This document shows positions 27,401 to 34,996 of a stretch of DNA of 64,000 nucleotides, one piece after another (within the stretch, counting starts at the first letter, position 1; every line of letters starts with the position of its first letter). Under the pieces are notes generated by a model. The model worked only from the letters and a program-made list of their open reading frames with translations, was not told where the DNA came from and made no database searches. This DNA is from Candidatus Enterococcus murrayae (GTDB lineage Bacteria > Bacillota > Bacilli > Lactobacillales > Enterococcaceae), in NCBI RefSeq assembly GCF_017315985.1, contig NZ_JAFLVR010000005.1:1-64000 (forward strand), read 5' to 3'. Made by a program: the position numbers and the translations under genes.

Positions 27401-27721
27401 ACCATAAACACTGCCATCCAAGGTTACTTCTCTTTGTACCTCTTCTTTATCCTCAGATGTCACAGTCTCTTCTTCTTTTGTACTTTCAGAAGACTCCGTG
27501 CTGTTTGTACTTTCCGAGTTTTCTTGGCTCGATTCACTGGTTGATTCTACCGGATCAGCTTTCGTGGCTTCTGTGGACTTCGGTTTCTCATCACTCTTTT
27601 GTACCTGAGTTGCACTGGTGCTTTCCGCATAAGCTGTGATCGCTTGAATTGGAATGATTTGCGTAAGCAGCGTGACGATCATCACGAGCGAAACAAGTAT
27701 TCTACTGATTTTCGTTTTCAT
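24437..27721 (-). CDS. VaFE/SpaA-repeat LPXTG surface adhesin with N-terminal NlpC/P60-like domain
   Basis: A 1,094-residue wall-anchored protein has a signal peptide (about residues 1-32), a Ser/Glu linker and an NlpC/CHAP-like region with Cys in MNCTGFVATVIRRAGG and His in YDCHIGFFWG. Three SpaA/Cna-B-like repeats follow (about 310-575), each with an ISLKK/LNKK/LIKQ start and a GHYID motif. Then come a large central region, at least one VaFE-type domain (PFEANLSDAKGKVLVAYEQL region) and the sorting signal LPQTSG with helix and basic tail. Such proteins occur in Tn916-like elements and pilus-like adhesins. A mating-pair contact role is likely. The N-terminal domain may cleave peptidoglycan or peptide bonds. 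Confidence 0.85.
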   Translation of the reverse strand: MKTKISRILVSLVMIVTLLTQIIPIQAITAYAESTSATQVQKSDEKPKSTEATKADPVESTSESSQENSESTNSTESSESTKEEETVTSEDKEEVQREVTLDGSVYGSGAGVPGDPVLFRSARALSADLPTFFGISTKAINAELTAHQNDGFYLGTPYRGLYINPDEDYCLSPNGAPTSYGPGMNCTGFVATVIRRAGGDISRITNNSTGFGGAANAYNWRDVLRATTYADTYNTVSEMLASGTMRKGDIIYFEPDVSVTNYDCHIGFFWGNTPSENKFWHSYYPDGNIVSDIKTKSPAEKIYVFHNAKEEGYISLKKVNDKGDNVAGVSFKLTADGKSTTVKTDANGNLKSPNYPIGTVVEYEEMATIAGHYIDSASSKGKITIKEGSNEIKVTNPRYANVTLNKKNDVGLNLEGVQFKLTYNGKDHTVKTDKSGQIQVTNELKNNTKIEWEETATIAGHYIDSANAKGSLVVKSGSNTINVSNPRYANLTLIKQDDKGKNLEGIEFNLHYNGKDHKVKTDKNGTIKITNDLKNNTKVDWEELKTIKGHYIDPEKAKGLIIVKSGENTINVNNPTLNFGMTSQASNQDGAQFVNPMIGQKLRDEVMIQANQAPANAKLRLTSDFVEFGTGEQLGEESLKQVNEFEAKQAQFVKNVYLEFDATGMYGKKGVWINVLEFYNPSTGEWEEVARHDDLTNEAEAIQFVTPEIHTEFFFYDQNENETKISDPLAKVKGFDRVFYKNLISGQNYKFDLIMMDRESEKEFKDPNGDNVTGSITVVAGKDGTVTSTINSREYYEKLAKEAAEKEESKENDSDKEKEATKDSDESKEMIQPKAATQDVVDTEEPADVEEQEEATEFSTLNDVELLEGYVDVPFEANLSDAKGKVLVAYEQLSTNDTPIADEKELENEKQTGKVRNPKIGTQALVNGKIEVTFDGKVTLTDKVAFEDLTPNVEYDQKVTWMDTRTKLPVMIDGKELTSTIKFTPKESTGTIVVTIEDVVVQQLFGKDSKIQLVAFEETTYNDEPVASEKDFNNKGQTITINKPVEPVKPTSPAGALPQTSGSLGSPVTWIFLGFVFVASALFIVVNKKRQNKK

Positions 27722-27817
27722 AAACTTCCTCCAATAATAGTTAGTATTTTTCCATTCGAGTTCACTTATGGACTTCGATTTCTTACCTGATGAAAGGCGT
27801 TTACCACCTTTTTAGAC

Positions 27818-27863
27818 AAAAAAAATAGCAACGTTCTATGAATGAGGCTTCTTAGGACGTTGC
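27818..27863 (-). terminator. Terminator after the DUF1989 gene
   Basis: On the minus strand AGCAACGTCCT and AGAACGTTGCT form an 11-bp stem with one mismatch, followed by a run of eight T. It isolates the DUF1989 gene from the adhesin gene. Confidence 0.85.
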
Positions 27864-27891
27864 TTTAGGTACTTTATTCAATTTTTTATTG

Positions 27892-28485
27892 CTAATTTTT
27901 GACAACAATCTTTATAGGTGTACACTCTCCTCCATTACAATCACTCTCAGATACACTACATGCCGCCACAGCTAATAGAACATCCATCTCAGCTAACAAA
28001 ACAATTTTATCTCCTGCTTTAGATTTTGGTGGCTCTACAGAAATCTTCCCATTTGGTAGTATTTTAGTGTACATAAAAATATTAAAAGGTGTGATTTCTT
28101 CTTTCCTGATATCAAAAATTTCTGTAAGCGACTCATTGATGTTGGCTAAACAGCTAGAATGGCCTTTCCCCGTTTTGTAAAAGAAATCATACATTTCTGG
28201 TCGACAACATGGGTGTAATAAATCATGCTCCTTCACATCATCTTCAATGATAGTAAACATTTTATTGTAACAGTTTGTATAAAGCGAATCTCCTTCACTG
28301 ACTTTCAAACTCTCATTACAATCAATCGTTACACCTGCAGATAGAAATTCTTTGGGATTTTTTTGATTTACTGAAAAGAAATCAACTACTTGTTGCCCTG
28401 CTATATCGATTATCTCTATTAAATCGCCCTTTGTTACCGTAATATTTAATCCCGACTTTGCTTCTACAATATATTCATTTTCCAT
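27892..28485 (-). CDS. DUF1989 (urea carboxylase-associated family) protein
   Basis: The product (197 residues from ATG 28,485, with AGGGG seven bases upstream) matches DUF1989 proteins. The blocks IAGQQVVDFFSVN, EFLSAGVTID, GDSLYTNCYNKM and HDLLHPCCRPEMY and the Cys/His ligands in them are typical. The last segment has a Cys pair (SESDCNGGEC). Relatives accompany urea carboxylase/allophanate hydrolase or amino-acid degradation and are thought to bind a metal or cofactor. No such pathway gene is nearby. It is a single metabolic cargo gene between ardA-side genes and the adhesin, with its own terminator. Confidence 0.75.
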   Translation of the reverse strand: MENEYIVEAKSGLNITVTKGDLIEIIDIAGQQVVDFFSVNQKNPKEFLSAGVTIDCNESLKVSEGDSLYTNCYNKMFTIIEDDVKEHDLLHPCCRPEMYDFFYKTGKGHSSCLANINESLTEIFDIRKEEITPFNIFMYTKILPNGKISVEPPKSKAGDKIVLLAEMDVLLAVAACSVSESDCNGGECTPIKIVVKN

Positions 28486-28578
28486 CATCTGTCCCCTACT
28501 TTCTCTTTTCCATATTATTCTATCACAGGAATATAGTTGCATCATGATAACGCTTGAAATGAATACTATACATTTACA

Positions 28579-29091
28579 TTAATTTTTTGGATACACTACT
28601 TTCAAATGACACTTCTTTACAAAATCTATAGGAATCATCTTCTCAGCATATGCAGAATTGATTTCCGTTACACGAACTTCACCATATTCTTGAAGATATG
28701 ACCAAAACTGTTCTGTCACATTCCATTGCCTTTTTTTGACATAGTTCATAAAGTAGGATCGCTCTTGATTCACCTCATCCATTCGCTCAATCACCTGAAC
28801 AAAGATCGGATCATAGATAAGTCGTTTAAACTGACCATCTAACCACTCGAAAGTTACTGGATAAGTTATAACATCCAACTGTTTCAATTCTCGTAAAAAT
28901 AAATTTCTAAACTGTTCGAACAATTCATCAAAGTTCAAATCTTTAAACGGAATTGTCAAAAGATACTCAGTCAATTTCGCTTTGTACCAGTAATAAATTT
29001 CGCCAAAGAAGGCTTTTCCCTCCGCAATACTTTGTAATAAATCTTGATTCCCAAGGTGAAAGGAACCTGCATATTTGATCAACTTCATCAT
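28579..29091 (-). CDS. Hypothetical protein near ardA
   Basis: A 170-residue soluble protein starts at ATG 29,091 behind AAAGGTG. It is rich in aromatic residues and charged helices, without recognised domain, signal or membrane segment. It lies 30 bases after ardA in the same direction. The function is unknown; anti-defence or regulatory roles are common for genes here. Confidence 0.55.
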   Translation of the reverse strand: MMKLIKYAGSFHLGNQDLLQSIAEGKAFFGEIYYWYKAKLTEYLLTIPFKDLNFDELFEQFRNLFLRELKQLDVITYPVTFEWLDGQFKRLIYDPIFVQVIERMDEVNQERSYFMNYVKKRQWNVTEQFWSYLQEYGEVRVTEINSAYAEKMIPIDFVKKCHLKVVYPKN

Positions 29092-29121
29092 ATGAGAAAC
29101 ACCTTTCTAACCTAAGAAGAG

Positions 29122-29607
29122 CTACTTCATGAAACAGCCATCCGAAACATAGACAACTTGTCCATCCAATCGAATATCTCGCCCAAGTGCTTCTTCATCA
29201 ATGTAGTTTTCTAATTCCTTGGGTACAGTAATCAAACCTTGATCAACCCAGTAACTTCCAAGTTTCTCGTCTGTATCAACATCGGCAAAGAACATGACAT
29301 CCTCAGCGTTCTCCAGTAAATCTTCTTCTGACGAAAACAAATCTCCTATTAATTCTTTGGCATGATCACGTACTTCACTGGGTAATTCCGAATACTGTTC
29401 ATACAATTCGTTTAATCGATCCAAACTATCATATTGGGTCACAGTAAATGGTGCATCTGAATCCAAAATAATGGTTTCTTCTTCGGATTCATTTAGACCA
29501 AGTTTTGTGGCAATGTCAGAGTAGTCCACTGGTAGGTCAAACCAACCACCTTGAATTGTTCCACTAACATATTTAGACAAATTGGCTATATAAATTTGTG
29601 CCTCCAT
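29122..29607 (-). CDS. ardA: ArdA antirestriction protein (Tn916 Orf18)
   Basis: This 161-residue acidic DNA mimic inhibits type I restriction-modification enzymes in the recipient. The start ATG at 29,607 follows AAGGAG. The family's N-terminal QIYIANLSKY, then GGWFDLP, and the very acidic body (Asp/Glu clusters throughout) are clear. It lies downstream of mobT, as in Tn916, so it can be expressed early after entry. Confidence 0.9.
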   Translation of the reverse strand: MEAQIYIANLSKYVSGTIQGGWFDLPVDYSDIATKLGLNESEEETIILDSDAPFTVTQYDSLDRLNELYEQYSELPSEVRDHAKELIGDLFSSEEDLLENAEDVMFFADVDTDEKLGSYWVDQGLITVPKELENYIDEEALGRDIRLDGQVVYVSDGCFMK

Positions 29608-29623
29608 CAAATACACTCCTTAT

Positions 29624-30172
29624 CTAAACGAACTTATTTTCAATCAGTAAGACTGATCCTTGATAAAAAGGTTCATTGGCATAGCGACCAAGATCAAGTA
29701 ATTCTTCTTGGATAAACTCTTCGGTTACGACAAGTTTTGTTTCTTCACAAATGGATTGTCTTAATATCTTTCGCACTTCATCGACTGATAAAAGAATAAA
29801 TCCTACCTGCTGGTTGTAGACTTCTGCTACACAGCTTGCATAAACTGTTAATGGTTTTACACCTGCCTTCACAGCGATCAAAGCATTTTTCGGAAGCGTA
29901 AAAGAGTAAAACTCAATTTGACTCAAATTACTTGGTTTCACTTGCCAACTTAACTCTTCCAGTTTGAGTTCATAACTATTTCGAACCTCTAGCAATCGTG
30001 CAATTTCTTGCCATGCCGGATCATCCTGGAATTCACCACGTTCGAGAATTCGTTCGATCAAATCCATCGAATAATTGAACACACTCAATGCTCGAATTCG
30101 TTGATCAATCGCACAGATTTTTCTCTGACAATAATTGATTCCTGAAAAAAGGTGATCCTTGTTATCCTCCAA
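29624..30172 (-). CDS. Hypothetical protein coupled to mobT
   Basis: A 182-residue protein starts at TTG 30,172 behind GGAGGTG and overlaps the end of mobT by 11 bases, so it is translationally coupled to the relaxase. It occupies the place of Tn916 orf19. It is soluble, with a coiled region (about residues 10-75) and a beta-rich part after that. No domain was recognised. A relaxosome or post-transfer role is possible. Confidence 0.6.
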   Translation of the reverse strand: MEDNKDHLFSGINYCQRKICAIDQRIRALSVFNYSMDLIERILERGEFQDDPAWQEIARLLEVRNSYELKLEELSWQVKPSNLSQIEFYSFTLPKNALIAVKAGVKPLTVYASCVAEVYNQQVGFILLSVDEVRKILRQSICEETKLVVTEEFIQEELLDLGRYANEPFYQGSVLLIENKFV

Positions 30173-31412
30173 CTAAATCACCTCCTGATGATTGGAACCA
30201 AGCAAGATAGCTTTCTTTATCTTCACTCAACTCCACATTTTCAATCGTCGCATTCACAAAATCTCGGCCGGAAAGTTCATCAACAATTTTTAGCAGTTTT
30301 AGCGTGGGCGCTACTTGGGTTTCAAACCAACGTTCTGCACGTTCGATCGAAAACTTTTCTGCCTTCATGGAAAAATTCAACTCTCTGACGGTTCGAAACA
30401 TTTTGGCCCAACGCTCATTCACAATTCTTGATTCAGAATCAAGCAAGTCATAAACTGTCAATTTGTCATTGATCAATCCAGCGCCGATCTCTCCTAAGTT
30501 CGTTCCGGTAATAAAGAGATCAATAATCTCGGTTGCTTTTTCCGCAGCACAGCGCAATTCATAACGGTTGTAGATGCCGTATTTTAGTAAGGCATCTTCC
30601 ACTGAAATCCGCTCACGATTGGCAATCTCATATCGCTTTTCATAGAAGTTGAAGTACATTGGTGATTTTCTTGAACCAAAATAAAGGGATAGCCCTTTGT
30701 TTCTAGCTACCCCCGATTCCGTATAATACCCACCATAATTTTCAAATAATTTGAAGCTGTCTTCGATCAATCCTTTGTGCTCTTTTTCCAAGATGGAAAA
30801 CAAATCAAAGTATTCTTCATCTTCTCGCATCCACATTTCATCAATGGCAATATCAATCCGGCTACATTGCACACGACTATAGCAGCTTTCTAGCATTCCT
30901 TGTTTTTGCCAAAGGTGCAATAGGTATTCCTGCCAGTCTGTTTTTCGTTCCTTCAATACCAGTTCATATTCACGGCATCCTTGCCCTGAAAACTGGATCA
31001 ATACATTTTTCGTAGTTTCTTTTGTGTGCCAAAACACCCAGATATTCCCTCGTACAGATACTTGGTCAAACATGTAGAGTCCTGTTGAACGGGTTTCAAA
31101 CTCTAACTCATCCATGCCTAACACTCGTTGGATAATATCTTTAGGTGCTGCTTCAAAAAAGGACAAACGCAAATAATCGATCATGACGCGCATTTCTACC
31201 CCATGTTTCATGTAGACACGAAAATAATCTTCGAGCTTTTGTTTCACCTCTTCTGGAATCGAGCGCTTGCCTTGTTCCATTTTTTTGTAATAGGACAAAG
31301 AGATGTCCAGTATTTGTGCAAATTTTCGTTGAGAAACTGGCTTTTGTTTTCCAGTCTTCGCATTGGATAACCCAAATTTGTATCGATAGTTTCGCAGTTC
31401 TTTAGGCTCCAA
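30162..31412 (-). CDS. mobT: MobT relaxase, Rep_trans family with N-terminal HTH (Tn916 Orf20)
   Basis: This 416-residue protein nicks oriT and starts transfer and rolling-circle replication. The start is TTG 31,412 behind GAGGTG. The N-terminal 70 residues form an XRE-like helix-turn-helix (QRKFAQILDISLSYYKKMEQGKR). The remainder matches the Rep_trans/MobT fold related to rolling-circle plasmid Rep proteins, with CSRIDIAIDE and FYEKRYEIANR segments. It lies next to the structured oriT region. The lower end overlaps the following gene. Confidence 0.9.
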   Translation of the reverse strand: MEPKELRNYRYKFGLSNAKTGKQKPVSQRKFAQILDISLSYYKKMEQGKRSIPEEVKQKLEDYFRVYMKHGVEMRVMIDYLRLSFFEAAPKDIIQRVLGMDELEFETRSTGLYMFDQVSVRGNIWVFWHTKETTKNVLIQFSGQGCREYELVLKERKTDWQEYLLHLWQKQGMLESCYSRVQCSRIDIAIDEMWMREDEEYFDLFSILEKEHKGLIEDSFKLFENYGGYYTESGVARNKGLSLYFGSRKSPMYFNFYEKRYEIANRERISVEDALLKYGIYNRYELRCAAEKATEIIDLFITGTNLGEIGAGLINDKLTVYDLLDSESRIVNERWAKMFRTVRELNFSMKAEKFSIERAERWFETQVAPTLKLLKIVDELSGRDFVNATIENVELSEDKESYLAWFQSSGGDLVGG

Positions 31413-31589
31413 TTTTTCTACACCTCAATTAAATAACGAAATCGATTTTTTTGGACTCTTCAAAAAGAGCAATCAAACCTTTGGGATTATTGACTCTTAA
31501 TTTTTGTGTCCCTTCAAAATCGTTAAAAAGGACACAAAAGTTCATCTTCGATGAAGCTTGCCATAGCGCTCTTTATTGATCTTTTTTTG

Positions 31590-31760
31590 TTTCGTTATTT
31601 TATTTCTACCCCCCCTATTAGATACTGGGGGGGAACGGATGATGGCAGGCTGCCGCCTGCCATCATCCATCCACGCACACTCATGGCGTGTGCGTTTGCC
31701 CTTGACATAAGCGGCTGGCGCCGCTGTCAGTGCAAACGCCACGCTCGATTGGGTGCATGG
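31590..31760. other. Probable oriT with nested inverted repeats
   Basis: The 397-bp gap between mobT and the small DNA-binding gene is highly structured. ACCCCCCC (31,609 on) pairs with a run of seven G (31,627-31,633). GGATGATGGCAGGC (31,637-31,650) and its exact inverted copy (31,655-31,668) form a hairpin. GCACAC/GTGTGC flank TCATGGC (31,675-31,693). GCGTTTGC (31,692-31,699) pairs with GCAAACGC (31,732-31,739) around inner TGAC/GTCA and AGCGGC/GCCGCT stems. It is the location of Tn916 oriT (orf20-orf21). The exact nick site cannot be named. Confidence 0.75.
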
Positions 31761-31809
31761 CTATGCTGGGCATAGTTACCCACCAGTATCTAGGTTGGTT
31801 AGTAGTTGG

Positions 31810-32121
31810 TTAAAAAATATTTCGTTCCATGGTTAATCGTTCATCGAGTTCTTCTGGTGACAAGAAGGTGGCGAAAATAGCCGCTGTTAAATCCTTCTTT
31901 TCCTTATTCCTCAATGAATACAACTTTTTTAGCAGTTGAATGTCCTCTTCTTTCAATAAAATCTGAACAACAGGAATCCCATTTCGCAAAATACTCTTTC
32001 GTAAAAAATGATAGGTGGTTCGTTTTTCAACCTTTGCGATCCATGAATACAAGGTTCGAGCAGAAAAATTTGGATCAATTAATTTAGCAGCCGTTTTTAC
32101 TCGGTAGTATTTTTCACTCAC
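31810..32121 (-). CDS. Small helix-turn-helix protein between oriT and tcpA
   Basis: A 103-residue basic protein starts at GTG 32,121 behind AGGAGGTGACGG. The N-terminal YYRVKTAAKLIDPNFSARTLYSWI looks like a MerR/excisionase-type winged helix. The C-terminus is helical. A position beside oriT suggests a relaxosome accessory that binds oriT, or a local regulator. Similar small proteins sit at this position in other Tn916-like elements. The function is inferred. Confidence 0.65.
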   Translation of the reverse strand: MSEKYYRVKTAAKLIDPNFSARTLYSWIAKVEKRTTYHFLRKSILRNGIPVVQILLKEEDIQLLKKLYSLRNKEKKDLTAAIFATFLSPEELDERLTMERNIF

Positions 32122-32155
32122 AGTCCGTCACCTCCTTGATACAGAACAACACAAG

Positions 32156-32473
32156 CTACTCTATCGTAATGTTTTCCAATTGGTTCAGTCGTTCTTGTCT
32201 TTCCTTTTGATATTCTTCTGAAATCAATTTTCTTGTCTGCAGCTCATCTTCCTCGTTATACATGGCATCCATCATTTCCTGGTCCTTTTTCGTGATTCGC
32301 ATCGCATCAAAATCAAGCTCGATCATTCGATCAAATTTAGCGAACTCCGTTAGAAAATCAAAGTCATCAGGAACAAATGGACTGTACAATTCTTGAGGAA
32401 TGCCTTTACCAATATCCAGATACCCTCTACCGACACCAGATTTATTAACGAAACTTTTATTTTTGTTGTCGTC
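32156..32473 (-). CDS. tcpA: tcpA, 3' exon (coupling protein C-terminus, 105 residues)
   Basis: The second exon of the FtsK/SpoIIIE-type coupling ATPase begins at GAC (32,473) in phase 0 and reads DDNKNKSFVNKSGVGRGYLDI, then PQELYSPFVPDDFDF and an acidic tail. A reading from TTG 32,389 gives an apparent 77-residue protein, but the frame continues unbroken upstream to the intron end. Splicing joins MTYG to DDNKN and gives 499 residues in total. Confidence 0.88.
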   Translation of the reverse strand, partial: DDNKNKSFVNKSGVGRGYLDIGKGIPQELYSPFVPDDFDFLTEFAKFDRMIELDFDAMRITKKDQEMMDAMYNEEDELQTRKLISEEYQKERQERLNQLENITIE

Positions 32474-34996
32474 GTAGGGTAAGTACCCAGCGCCTTGCTA
32501 TATCTCTATAGCAGGTTTCCAAATACTCCCCTCCAAACCGTACGTACACCTCTCGATGTATACGGCTTTCCACTTGTTTAATCTAGCTTGCCAGCGTGCA
32601 ATTTCACGTGACAGTTATGACAAAGAATCAGTGTTTTTCTCCTTCTTGCTATCATTACTTGTTCCCATTGTTTTTTTCCTTTTAAATTTTTCAGCTTCCT
32701 AACATGATGAACTTCCATTCTACCTTCGGTTTCTTTACACCATTCGCATCTGTTGGCAGTTAGCCGTTGGGTTAATTCCGTTCGTGACTTATAGATAATC
32801 GTATCTGGAAAGCTGTCAATTTTAGAGGATCTGTTTACTGTTTTCTTTTTGGGAAATCCCTCATTATATAACAAACGATAGTTTGTTCCTTGCCTCGTTT
32901 CATAAGGAATCATGAACTCGCCATTTTGCTTATATTTTCTAAGAATTTTAGCGATAGACGATTGATACTTTGCAGCTAATGTTTTAAATAAGCTATAGCG
33001 CATTACGTACATGAACGAATTTAGCACATTTGTATTGCTAGCTAGGCAAAAATAGTTGTAAATCCCACGAATTTCTGCATTGTAAGTACTTAAAATTTCA
33101 ATATCACTTAAATAGATGAGTGTTGCTCGATGCTTTGGCATCCATGACCCATCTTGTCGGATTGTAATTGTCCCCAATTCTTTTAATTTGTTAATCCATG
33201 TTTCTTTAGGGATGTAGAGTTTACACTTATAGGAGTAATAGCGTTTTTTTATACCGTTTTTATCTCTCTTGACTGCTTTATCTCTACTTACGACTACGTG
33301 ATAACCTAAAAATTTCGCAAACTTTCCAGAATGAGTAATCAATGTCTTTTCCATTGAAAGTTCTATTTTCAATTTTTCTTTTAAGAATCGTTGTATATCA
33401 CTTTTGATAGTTTCTGCATCTTTTTTTGAACCTATCAGACCAATAATAAAATCATCGGCATATCGAACATATTTGATTCTTCGATAACTTTCATCAAAAC
33501 TATCTGAATAAGGTAGTTGTATTAATTGATCATGCATAGCCTTCAACTGATCTATGATTACTTGTTTCTCTGTATTTGTTAGTTGCTCATTTTTTAGTTT
33601 TTTCCTTAGCCAATACATCTTCGATTCAAGCCGTTTATAGCTTTCATCTTTTCTCCGTTTTTTACCTAGTTCAAATGATGCTTTATATTCCTCCATGTAC
33701 TTATCCAATTCATTCAAGTAAATGTTTGATAAGATTGGTGAAATGATTCCACCTTGCGGTGTTCCACTATAAGTTTTATTGAATTTCCAATCTTCTAAAT
33801 AGCCTGCACGCAAAAACTTCCATAATAGACGTAAGAATCGATGATCATTAATCTTTTTGCTCAATAATTGAATGAGAATATGATGATCAATGTTGTCAAA
33901 GAAAGACGAAATGTCGCCCTCAATAAACCACTTACTTCCGTTAAATGTATTGGATATGTCTCCAAGTGCAGTATGGCAACTTCTATTAGGTCGAAATCCA
34001 TGTGAGGAAGAACTAAATTCTCCTTCATAAATAGCTTCCAAAACCATGCAAATAACTTCTTGAAGAAGTTTATCTATAAAAGTAGGGATACCTAGTGGTC
34101 GTTTCTTTCCATTCTTCTTTGGAATGTAAATACGTTTCACTGGTTTAGGTTGATAGTTTTCTGATTTTAGAGATTCAATCAATTTTTCTATTTTTGTCAG
34201 ATTAAAACCATCAATTGTTTCGCTAGAAACACCAGGTGTTAAGTTGCCACTTTTTGAAGCGATATTCCCATAAGCCATAATATAGAATTCTGGATTGTAT
34301 AGATTTCTGTAGATTCTTTCAAACTTATAGTCTTTTTGCTTTGTTTTCTTTGCTAGATTGTTTAGAATAACTTCTGGATTTCTCATAGAGCCTCACGCTC
34401 CTTCCTTAATTATTTAAACGAAACAAGCTGATTCCCTTCGCCATGTACTAGGCTTTCCCTAGCTCAGACTACTACGAAATCTCCGTTACCTTATTGGATA
34501 TTCAGTGCCATCGCTCTTGATTCCTCTTGAGCTTTATCACCATGACTGGCATTGCACATAGCTCTTACGAGCATTCCAGCTTAGGTAATCCCCGTTTAGC
34601 GCCTGTAATAATAACTGCATAAAATTTCGGATGTGGGTTTCATCTGTATTCTTCTTTATAGAAGTTCTCGTTGTTAGAGATACGTATGTTATAGACTTCG
34701 GGCGATACCTATAACATCTAACAACATACAACGTATCTAACTATCTTTCGTTGTAGGGATGACTGACTCAGACAGACCACCATTCAAGCAGTATAGCTTT
34801 CATCCTTGTTTTTATTTTTTAACTTGCCAGCTCAGTCGTGGATAGATAGTTTTCCAACTTGCGGCTTTACCAACATGCTACACTCCCTGCTTAGTTTCCC
34901 TTGCAGATAAGTTGGTTGTTAATAGAGTAAAAAATTCGTATCTTATTCTCTAGTGTGTTGTTAGCACACAATCATTACAGGCCCGTACGGGCGCAC
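32474..34996 (-). mobile_element. Group II intron 2 in tcpA
   Basis: The 2,523-bp intron starts GTGCGCCC (34,996 down) and ends in AC at 32,474. Domain V is at 32,535-32,569, with the AGCCGTA catalytic strand, GAGA tetraloop and returning GTACGTACGGTT. Domain VI follows. Bases 34,387-34,996 hold the 5' ribozyme domains and no other gene. Exon joining is in phase 0 and restores the FtsK-like protein. It differs clearly from intron 1, so the two arrived independently. Confidence 0.9.
32578..34386 (-). CDS. Group II intron-encoded reverse transcriptase/maturase 2
   Basis: The 602-residue protein has reverse transcriptase blocks including PLGIPTFIDKLLQE, GFRPNRSCH, GTPQGGIISPILSNIYL and the catalytic YADD in VRYADDFIIG. 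The X/maturase domain lies at about residues 400-510. A complete-looking C-terminal HNH has CEWC, HHVRK and CHNCHVKLH. All catalytic parts for splicing help and retrohoming are present. A long insertion (about residues 215-270) separates RT blocks. It lies in domain IV of the intron inside tcpA. Confidence 0.92.
   Translation of the reverse strand: MRNPEVILNNLAKKTKQKDYKFERIYRNLYNPEFYIMAYGNIASKSGNLTPGVSSETIDGFNLTKIEKLIESLKSENYQPKPVKRIYIPKKNGKKRPLGIPTFIDKLLQEVICMVLEAIYEGEFSSSSHGFRPNRSCHTALGDISNTFNGSKWFIEGDISSFFDNIDHHILIQLLSKKINDHRFLRLLWKFLRAGYLEDWKFNKTYSGTPQGGIISPILSNIYLNELDKYMEEYKASFELGKKRRKDESYKRLESKMYWLRKKLKNEQLTNTEKQVIIDQLKAMHDQLIQLPYSDSFDESYRRIKYVRYADDFIIGLIGSKKDAETIKSDIQRFLKEKLKIELSMEKTLITHSGKFAKFLGYHVVVSRDKAVKRDKNGIKKRYYSYKCKLYIPKETWINKLKELGTITIRQDGSWMPKHRATLIYLSDIEILSTYNAEIRGIYNYFCLASNTNVLNSFMYVMRYSLFKTLAAKYQSSIAKILRKYKQNGEFMIPYETRQGTNYRLLYNEGFPKKKTVNRSSKIDSFPDTIIYKSRTELTQRLTANRCEWCKETEGRMEVHHVRKLKNLKGKKQWEQVMIARRRKTLILCHNCHVKLHAGKLD

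Noticed and set aside
31542-31775. Two opposing frames in the oriT region
   Set aside because: They arise from palindromic GC-rich repeats; there is no ribosome site or conserved sequence.
32156-32389. Stand-alone 77-residue protein
   Set aside because: Its frame extends without a stop to the intron 3' end and completes the coupling protein; it is the tcpA 3' exon.
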